A stretch of DNA of 11,917 nt from assembly GCA_027296025.1 (NCBI GenBank), contig JAPUJU010000359.1, positions 1 to 11,917 of the forward strand, given 5' to 3'. This DNA is from a bacterium. Lineage in GTDB: Bacteria; Krumholzibacteriota; Krumholzibacteriia; WVZY01. The notes beneath the pieces are model-generated. The model had not been told where the DNA came from, did no database searches, and worked only from the letters and a program-made list of their open reading frames with translations. The position numbers and the translations under genes were made by a program. Shown one piece after another: positions 6,623 to 11,917 of the stretch. The stretch's first letter is position 1. The number at the start of each line of letters is the position of its first letter.

Positions 6623-8410
6623 CTAGCTGCTCAGCCTGTAGTCTTCGATTACGCTCTTTTCCTTGAGTCGATCGTACCAGTACGTGACGTAGGCCTGGAT
6701 CTTCTGGTTGCGGATCTGGTCGCGTATCGCGGGGATTCGCGCCTTGTAGTCTTCGGTGTCTAGCTCACCCCGCTCTTCCACCTTTAACACAACGTAGGCG
6801 TCACCCGATTCGACCGGTGGCGCGAACTCGCCTGGCATGACCGTCAAGGCCGCTTCGGCAATCGGACTGTAGCTGCCAAAGGGTTCGAGATTGTCGGAGC
6901 CGCGAAACGGTTCGGTCGTGATTTCGGGGAGGTTGTATGTCTCGAGCGCTGTTTCGAGATCGGAGGACTTCGCCTTCAGGAAGAAGGCGCGGGCCTTCTG
7001 AAGAGCGAGTACATTCTGTTTGTCCAGGTAAATGATGTCGCGAATCTCGCCCCGAACGTCATCGATCGGCAACGCGGATTCGGGCAGACGCTCGACAACG
7101 CGGACGAGGTAGATAGTATTGTCGTCACGAAGTTCGGCGCTGATGCCAGTGGCGGTTTCGTTGAACGCGAAGCGGTTGATCGAAGGAACAAAACCGATTT
7201 CTCCGATGGGGCCGTTCACAGAGATCGGGTCCGGTTTGACAACGATGAGGTTGTGCGCCGCACCGGCCTCCTCTAACCCCAGGTTCAGGGCCTGTTCACG
7301 GATATCGGCCGCTACCGTAAACAGCGAGTCCGACGTCTGCCTGCTGAGTGTGGGCTTAATGAGAATTTCGAGCGCGTTATATTCCATCACACCGTCGGGA
7401 GTTTCCTGAGTCTCAACGCGCTTGAGAACATAGAAACCTTCTTCGGTTGCAACCGGCTTCGTCAGCTGGCCGTTCTCGACTGCATCGAGTGCGTCGAAGT
7501 ACGCATCGTCCCTCAGGCCACGTCGAATGTAACCGGCGCTCCCGCCTACGAACGATGACGGAGCGTCCGAGTACGTCTTGGCCAAATCCGCGAATTCGTC
7601 TCCGTCTTCCAGCTGGTCGTACACATCCGACGCCGTGAAACGGGCGTCGTCCATGTCGGCGGCGTTCGGCTTGATCTCGAGCTGAAGAAGTTCGACCCGA
7701 ACCCGATCCGGTTCGACGAAGTCGTCTTTGTTCTCCTCATAGAATGTCTGGATCTCGCTTTCGGAAGGTGTGTAGCCTTTCAGATCAACATCGTCCAGCG
7801 GGAACCTCGCGTAACTGATGGTCAGCTCAACGGCCTCGAGTTCGTAGGCCCGCTGGATCTCACTTTCCGTCACGTGAATCTGTGCCCCAAGGTAGTCGTT
7901 GAGCTTCTGCAGTGGAATCCGTTCCCGTGCCAATGCCTCGAGAGCCGTCCAGTCGACCTCCGGGTCGTTCAGGGCCTGTTCGTACCCCTGCACGTCAAAC
8001 TGTCCCTCAGGGGTGAGGAAGAACTGGCGAACCTCGGGTGGCGGCGTATTGCGGAGGAAGAACACGATCTCCTCGTCGCTGACGGTAATACCGAGCCGGC
8101 GTATCTCCTGGCTCGTAAGCACGTTGTACACGACGTTGTCCCAGGCCTGGGTGCGAATGAACTCCTCCTGGCTGTATGTCAACTGCTGGTTCTGTGTCGA
8201 CGCACGGTACTGCTGGACGAACCGCTGGTAAACATTCTGGTATTGCTGGCGCGTGATCTTGACGCCGTTCACTTTACCGATAACGTTCGGACTAGAAGCC
8301 GTGCTTCCGGTCTGAAGGTCGAGTCCCCACACTGCGAAAATTGTAACGATAAAGGCAACCACCACGATCCAGAGGATCACTTTGGTGTTTTCTCTCATTT
8401 GCTTCATCAT
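6623..8410 (-). CDS. PpiD/SurA-like membrane-anchored periplasmic foldase with parvulin-type domain
   Basis: The 595-residue protein has a PpiD-like layout: a short cytosolic start, one membrane anchor at about 11-29, a SurA-type N-terminal region (about 42-190, beginning IGKVNGVKITRQQY), and a parvulin-like domain at about 235-335. That domain contains GDEFADLAKTYSDAPSS and GGSAGYIRRG. A second, weaker parvulin-like stretch follows (about 343-440) before a helical C-terminus. PpiD-type proteins sit on the outer face of the inner membrane near the Sec exit and assist folding of envelope proteins. Two histidines common in active parvulins are not seen here (ELLQLEI and GFYVLKRV stand in their places), so it may act mainly as a chaperone. 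The ATG at 8410 is preceded by AGGAG, ten bases away (plus-strand 8421-8425). It is the only minus-strand gene in the window. Confidence 0.85.
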   Translation of the reverse strand: MMKQMRENTKVILWIVVVAFIVTIFAVWGLDLQTGSTASSPNVIGKVNGVKITRQQYQNVYQRFVQQYRASTQNQQLTYSQEEFIRTQAWDNVVYNVLTSQEIRRLGITVSDEEIVFFLRNTPPPEVRQFFLTPEGQFDVQGYEQALNDPEVDWTALEALARERIPLQKLNDYLGAQIHVTESEIQRAYELEAVELTISYARFPLDDVDLKGYTPSESEIQTFYEENKDDFVEPDRVRVELLQLEIKPNAADMDDARFTASDVYDQLEDGDEFADLAKTYSDAPSSFVGGSAGYIRRGLRDDAYFDALDAVENGQLTKPVATEEGFYVLKRVETQETPDGVMEYNALEILIKPTLSRQTSDSLFTVAADIREQALNLGLEEAGAAHNLIVVKPDPISVNGPIGEIGFVPSINRFAFNETATGISAELRDDNTIYLVRVVERLPESALPIDDVRGEIRDIIYLDKQNVLALQKARAFFLKAKSSDLETALETYNLPEITTEPFRGSDNLEPFGSYSPIAEAALTVMPGEFAPPVESGDAYVVLKVEERGELDTEDYKARIPAIRDQIRNQKIQAYVTYWYDRLKEKSVIEDYRLSS

Positions 8411-8476
8411 GATTGCGAAACTCCTGTAGCGTCAGATGTTCTGATTTGCGAAAATCGCCGGTCCAGCGACGGCCCC

Positions 8477-8506
8477 ACAGTAGCACATCACGGGTTCGCC
8501 GCGCAA
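8477..8506 (-). promoter_or_regulatory. Possible sigma70-type promoter for the PpiD-like gene
   Basis: Read on the minus strand, TTGCGC is followed after 18 bases by TACTGT preceded by TGC, an extended -10 arrangement. It ends about 65 bases before the start codon at 8410. Only three of six bases match the -10 consensus, so this is a weak call resting mainly on its position. Confidence 0.3.
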
Positions 8507-8517
8507 GGCTGTTCGTC

Positions 8518-8530
8518 GTTATTCGATAAC
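8518..8530. repeat. Short inverted repeat GTTAT-TCG-ATAAC, possible operator
   Basis: Two five-base arms pair around a three-base centre in the divergent intergenic region, 36 bases upstream of the TTGACA hexamer. A repeat this short occurs often by chance. Its AT-rich arms in a GC-rich setting and its position between two promoters are the only reasons to list it. Confidence 0.25.
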
Positions 8531-8566
8531 AGTTTACGTGGTTCACGCCGCACCCTTCACTCTTCG

Positions 8567-8596
8567 TTGACAAGTCTTGGATTGCGGGTGTACCGT
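8567..8596 (+). promoter_or_regulatory. Possible sigma70-type promoter for the M23 peptidase-dnaE pair
   Basis: TTGACA at 8567-8572 is a perfect -35 hexamer. After 18 bases comes TACCGT (8591-8596), a poor -10 element. The start codon at 8623 would lie close downstream, leaving a short leader that holds GAGGA. It could drive the peptidase gene and, through the overlap, dnaE. Confidence 0.35.
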
Positions 8597-8622
8597 ATGC
8601 CCCGGGAATCGAGGAAACCCGC

Positions 8623-10650
8623 ATGTTCATACGATCTTCTCGACATTTCATTCCACTTTTTCTTGCTTTGATCGTCACGGCGGGCCTGCATCCTTTCCTG
8701 GCGTGCGCGGGAAGTTCGAAGCCGCCCCTGTGGCCGTTGCCGATCGAAGTCAATCTGACCTCGAGTTTTTGTGAATACCGCGGAGGCCACCTGCACGCCG
8801 GACTCGACATAAAGACATGGGGCGAGGAAGGAATTCCGTGCCGCGCCGTCGCCGACGGTTATGTGTCGCGTCTGCGTGCCTCCCCGTACGGCTACGGCAA
8901 GGTGGTCTACGTTACCCTGTACTCGGGCGAGACGGTCGTCTATGCGCACCTCGCCGAGTTTTCACCGGAGCTCGGCCGGACGATCCGTAACGAGCAGATC
9001 AGGGCCGACAAGTACAAAGTAGATGTCTACTACGAACGGGACCACATTCCGGTGGAGAGGGGTGATATCCTTGGTTACAGTGGCAGTACCGGGGCGGGCG
9101 CACCGCATCTCCATTTCGAGGTCCGGGACACCAGCCAGAATCCGCTGAATCCACTCTCGATTGGCTGGGAGCTCGAGGACCGCCGCCGGCCCGAGTTCCG
9201 TGGCGTCCTGGCCATTCCCACCGAATCGGGTTCGCGGGTGGGCGGCCAGTGCCGGATCAGAAGAGTCGAACTTCGGCGGGTGGACAAGGGCAGGTATGTC
9301 GCCACCGACACGCTCGTTCTTAAGGGGCGCGTCGGCTTTGGCGCCTACGTAATCGATCGCATCAATAATGCCTCGGGTCGCCTCGCGCCTTACCGGGTCG
9401 GCGTCGAAGTGGACGGTGTTGTGCTGACCGATATTACGTTGGAAAGCTTTACGTACGGTCACGCGGGTGAAGTCGAGCTGGCGTACGAGATGGGCCACGT
9501 TCGTCGAAACAAAGAGTATTTTCTGATGTTGTTCAAGCGCCGGGGTGAGACGCTGTGGAACCGCAAGTTCATTCACGACGGCATGATCGATACCGATGCG
9601 ATCGCGCGCCTCGTTGGGGAGAAACGCGATGTGTATACAGTGACCATCCGCGCGTGGGACTGGGCGGGCAATGTGGCCGTTGCCGAGATTCCGTTCCGTG
9701 TGGGGACGGAAGGCGACGGCGAGGTCGACACGGCCCTGGACGAAGTGCCCGGGTACTTTTTCTTCGAGGATCTCTTGAGTATCGGCAAAGGCCCGGTTAC
9801 GCTGCGAGCGCACCCGACGGGGCCCCGGCCGCGGCTCTCACCGGACACCGATATTTCCCTGGATATGAACAGCGATGTCGGCTGCCTGCGTATCGAGGAC
9901 CTTCCCACTGAAGTCACCGCTTTTTCCGTGAGGAATGGCACGTCTGACGTCCTCCAGGTTATCGCTGTGCGGTCGTCGCGACCCGTCTCCGTCGAGTTCA
10001 ACGAATTCTCTCTGAGGGTGCGGACGGACGAACATTCACTCTATAGTAGCGCGTTTGTTTTCCTGACCCCGTGGGACGAGGAAGCGGCAGGCGAAAACGG
10101 CCTTGTTCCCGCAGGCACGCCGGTACGCCTGGGCCCCGCGTCTCTGGCCATCAAGAACAAGATCGAGTTCCGGTTCGAGACCCGAGCGCAGGACGGGAGG
10201 GAAGCGGTGTACAAGTTCGACGAGAGAAAATCCGAGTGGCGATACGCTGGCTCCGTGGTCGACGGAGATTCCGTGGTTGCCGGGATCGGATCCCCCGGCG
10301 TGTACCGCGTCATGATCGATACGGATCCTCCGGTGATCTCAAAACCGCAATTGAAAAAACGCCGCAGTTATGCGACAAAAGAACAGATCCCCGAGATCGT
10401 GATTCCCATCGAAGACATTGGAAGCGGTGTGGCGGACGAGAATGTGGTCATCGAGATCAACGGCCAGAAACAGATCGCCCGGTGGGACGGCTACAGCAGT
10501 AAATTCTATATTCCAGTTCATGAGGCAGCTAATGGACGTTACGACGTTGACGTGGTTGCGTTCGACAATGTTGGAAACACGTCCAAGCTGATCAGTCGCA
10601 TCCAGGTTGCTTCTCCACACAAGGCAAGCTCTGAGGAACATGTCGAGTAA
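8623..10650 (+). CDS. Secreted M23 (LytM-type) metallopeptidase with long beta-rich C-terminal region
   Basis: This 675-residue exported protein starts with a signal peptide (about 1-29; FIPLFLALIVTAGLHPFLACA). The M23 zinc peptidase domain runs from about 40 to 185. HLHAGLD supplies His58 and Asp62, VYAHL supplies His109, and HLHFEV supplies His162 and His164, so the catalytic set looks complete and the enzyme should be active on peptidoglycan cross-bridges or stems. After it come roughly 490 residues that look like several beta-sandwich domains. Two similar modules end in DWAGN (346-350) and DNVGN (648-652), an Ig-like pattern. The ATG has GAGGA at 8611-8615, seven bases upstream. A Cys near the cleavage site (FLAC) is a poor lipobox, so ordinary signal peptidase I cleavage is more likely. 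The 3' end overlaps dnaE by 11 bases. Confidence 0.9.
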   Translation: MFIRSSRHFIPLFLALIVTAGLHPFLACAGSSKPPLWPLPIEVNLTSSFCEYRGGHLHAGLDIKTWGEEGIPCRAVADGYVSRLRASPYGYGKVVYVTLYSGETVVYAHLAEFSPELGRTIRNEQIRADKYKVDVYYERDHIPVERGDILGYSGSTGAGAPHLHFEVRDTSQNPLNPLSIGWELEDRRRPEFRGVLAIPTESGSRVGGQCRIRRVELRRVDKGRYVATDTLVLKGRVGFGAYVIDRINNASGRLAPYRVGVEVDGVVLTDITLESFTYGHAGEVELAYEMGHVRRNKEYFLMLFKRRGETLWNRKFIHDGMIDTDAIARLVGEKRDVYTVTIRAWDWAGNVAVAEIPFRVGTEGDGEVDTALDEVPGYFFFEDLLSIGKGPVTLRAHPTGPRPRLSPDTDISLDMNSDVGCLRIEDLPTEVTAFSVRNGTSDVLQVIAVRSSRPVSVEFNEFSLRVRTDEHSLYSSAFVFLTPWDEEAAGENGLVPAGTPVRLGPASLAIKNKIEFRFETRAQDGREAVYKFDERKSEWRYAGSVVDGDSVVAGIGSPGVYRVMIDTDPPVISKPQLKKRRSYATKEQIPEIVIPIEDIGSGVADENVVIEINGQKQIARWDGYSSKFYIPVHEAANGRYDVDVVAFDNVGNTSKLISRIQVASPHKASSEEHVE

Positions 10651-11917
10651 CTTCATTCATCTTCACTGTCACTCCGAATACAGTCTTCTGGACGGGGCCA
10701 TAAAAGTAGAAAAGCTGGTGAAGAGAGCCAAAGAGCTCGACATGTCGGCCGTTGCCCTCACCGACCACGGCAATATGTTCGGAGCTGTCAAGTTCTACAG
10801 GACGGCGCGCAAAGAAGGCATTAAGCCGCTCCTCGGCATGGAGGCTTACGTTACGCGGGGGAGCCGACGGGATAAGACGAAGAAGAAGGGCGAGCTTGCG
10901 CAGATCAACCATTTGATCCTGCTGGCGCGGAACACGCAAGGGTATCAGAATCTGATGCGCTTGACGTCCCTCGCCTATCTCGAAGGCTTCTACTACAAGC
11001 CGCGTATCGACGCGGAGCTTCTTGAGAAGTACTGTGGCGGCCTTGTGGCGATGAGCGCCTGCCTGCGGGGCGACATTGCCCAGACCGTTTTGCACGAGGG
11101 CTACGATGACGCGAAGCGAAAAGCTGAACGGATGCGGGAGCTTTTCGGCCGTGACAACTACTTTCTTGAGGTTATGGACCACGGAATCGAGGACCAGAAG
11201 ATCGTTCGTGAGCAGGTCGTCCGGCTTTCACGCGATACCAGCATACCACTCGTTGCAACGAACGATGCCCACTACCTCATGCGCGAGGACGCTGAAGCCC
11301 ACGAGGCGCTCCTATGTTTGCAAACGGGTAGTGATTTTGACGACCCGCGCCGCTTTCGTTTTCGCACGCAGGAACTCTACTTCAAGACCCCGCAGGAAAT
11401 GCAGCGCCTGTTCGCAGACATTCCGGAAGTTCTGGAGAACACGCTGCAGGTCGTCGACCGGTGCGATGTTGAGCTCGATGAAAAAACATTCCACCTGCCG
11501 AAGTTCCCGCTGCCGGAAGGGTTCGAATCGATGTCCGCCTACCTCGAGCATGTTGCATACGAGGGGGCGCGCGAACGATTCTGTGAACTGTCCGACGAAG
11601 TCGAACGGCGCCTGAATTACGAGTTTTCCGTCATCGACAAGATGAACTACTCGGGATATTTCCTCATCGTACGGGACATTGTGAATTTCGCCCGTTCAGC
11701 AGGAATTCCCGTCGGTCCCGGGCGTGGGAGTGCGGCGGGGAGTCTGCTCTGTTACGTACTCCGGATCACCGATGTCAACCCGTTGGAGCACGGGCTGCTC
11801 TTCGAACGTATGCTGAATCCGGAGCGGGTCAGCATGCCCGATATCGACATTGACTTCTGCTTCGAGCGCCGCGACGAGGTCATCCGGTACGTGATCGACC
11901 GGTACGGTAAGGACAGC
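10640..11917 (+). CDS. dnaE: DNA polymerase III alpha subunit DnaE (3' end cut by window)
   Basis: The first 426 codons of the replicative polymerase are present and the frame is open at the window end; full DnaE is usually around 1,100-1,200 residues. The N-terminal PHP domain is seen in HLHCHSEYSLLDGA (7-20), TDHGN (41-45), GMEAY (66-70) and NDAHY (208-212). The polymerase core then begins: GYFLIVRDIV (339-348), GPGRGSAAGSL (359-369), and MPDIDIDF, in which Asp401 and Asp403 are two of the three catalytic acids. The third lies beyond the window. The ATG overlaps the peptidase gene end by 11 bases. GAGGA at 10633-10637 is rather close to it, so translation may depend on the upstream gene. 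The start agrees with the normal beginning of DnaE. Confidence 0.96.
   Translation, partial: MSSNFIHLHCHSEYSLLDGAIKVEKLVKRAKELDMSAVALTDHGNMFGAVKFYRTARKEGIKPLLGMEAYVTRGSRRDKTKKKGELAQINHLILLARNTQGYQNLMRLTSLAYLEGFYYKPRIDAELLEKYCGGLVAMSACLRGDIAQTVLHEGYDDAKRKAERMRELFGRDNYFLEVMDHGIEDQKIVREQVVRLSRDTSIPLVATNDAHYLMREDAEAHEALLCLQTGSDFDDPRRFRFRTQELYFKTPQEMQRLFADIPEVLENTLQVVDRCDVELDEKTFHLPKFPLPEGFESMSAYLEHVAYEGARERFCELSDEVERRLNYEFSVIDKMNYSGYFLIVRDIVNFARSAGIPVGPGRGSAAGSLLCYVLRITDVNPLEHGLLFERMLNPERVSMPDIDIDFCFERRDEVIRYVIDRYGKDS

Larger units (their letters stand above)
8411..8622. other. Divergent intergenic region between the PpiD-like and M23 peptidase genes
   Basis: These 212 bases are the only sizeable noncoding stretch in the window and lie between two gene starts pointing apart, so both promoters should be here. 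I see a ribosome site for each gene at either edge, one promoter candidate for each direction, and a short inverted repeat at 8518-8530. I found no convincing small ORF, RNA gene or terminator in it. Confidence 0.8.

Noticed and set aside
6598..6640. Intrinsic terminator between tatA and the PpiD-like gene
   Set aside because: Only a very short, interrupted GGC/GCC pairing is visible and there is no T-run.
7874..8671. Plus-strand open frame of 265 codons opposite the 5' part of the PpiD-like gene
   Set aside because: It covers the membrane anchor and SurA-type region of the real gene and runs through the promoter region; no motif supports it.
8695..8712. Lipoprotein signal in the M23 protein (Cys28)
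   Set aside because: The residues before the Cys are F-L-A, a poor lipobox, and A-C-A offers a normal signal peptidase I site.
8962..9813. Minus-strand open frame of 283 codons opposite the M23 peptidase
   Set aside because: Low-complexity translation without motifs; the opposite frame encodes a complete peptidase.

Overview
This window looks like an ordinary bacterial chromosome segment of moderately high GC, densely packed with housekeeping genes. I found no mobile element, CRISPR array, phage gene, tRNA or rRNA. The content fits an envelope-bearing, diderm-type bacterium: a LL-diaminopimelate aminotransferase-like enzyme, a PpiD/SurA-like membrane chaperone, a LytM-type peptidase and a Tat component. 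The mix (deoxynucleoside kinase beside folK and panB/panC, a small DUF4321-type membrane protein, a GlmU-like domain standing alone) reminds me of uncultured lineages of the FCB group or its neighbours. That placement is an inference from gene content and is not proven here.

Layout. Bases 1-6599 hold eleven genes, all on the + strand, with gaps of at most 32 bases and several overlaps, so they are probably one or a few co-transcribed units. The order is: an aminotransferase cut by the window start, folB, folK, a deoxynucleoside kinase, panB, panC, a one-domain GlmU-like uridylyltransferase, a HIT-family protein, a LytR_C-domain membrane protein, a DUF4321-like membrane protein and tatA. The first part supplies cofactors (folate, pantothenate/CoA) and precursors (diaminopimelate or lysine, dNMPs, probably UDP-GlcNAc). 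The last part is small envelope proteins.

Bases 6623-8410 hold the only minus-strand gene, a PpiD-like anchored periplasmic foldase. It converges on tatA with a 23-base gap. Bases 8411-8622 are the only sizeable noncoding stretch (212 bases), lying between two divergent genes, and carry plausible promoters in both directions. Bases 8623-10650 encode an exported M23 (LytM) peptidase with a long beta-rich tail. Its end overlaps by 11 bases the start of dnaE (10640 to the window end), the replicative DNA polymerase III alpha subunit, of which the first 426 codons are present.

The points most worth a second look are the GlmU-like protein that lacks the acetyltransferase half, the DnaE PHP domain that appears to keep all nine metal-ligand positions (so may proofread), the parvulin domain of the PpiD-like protein that lacks the usual histidines, and the tight coupling of a cell-wall hydrolase gene to dnaE. 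None amounts to a clearly new system.
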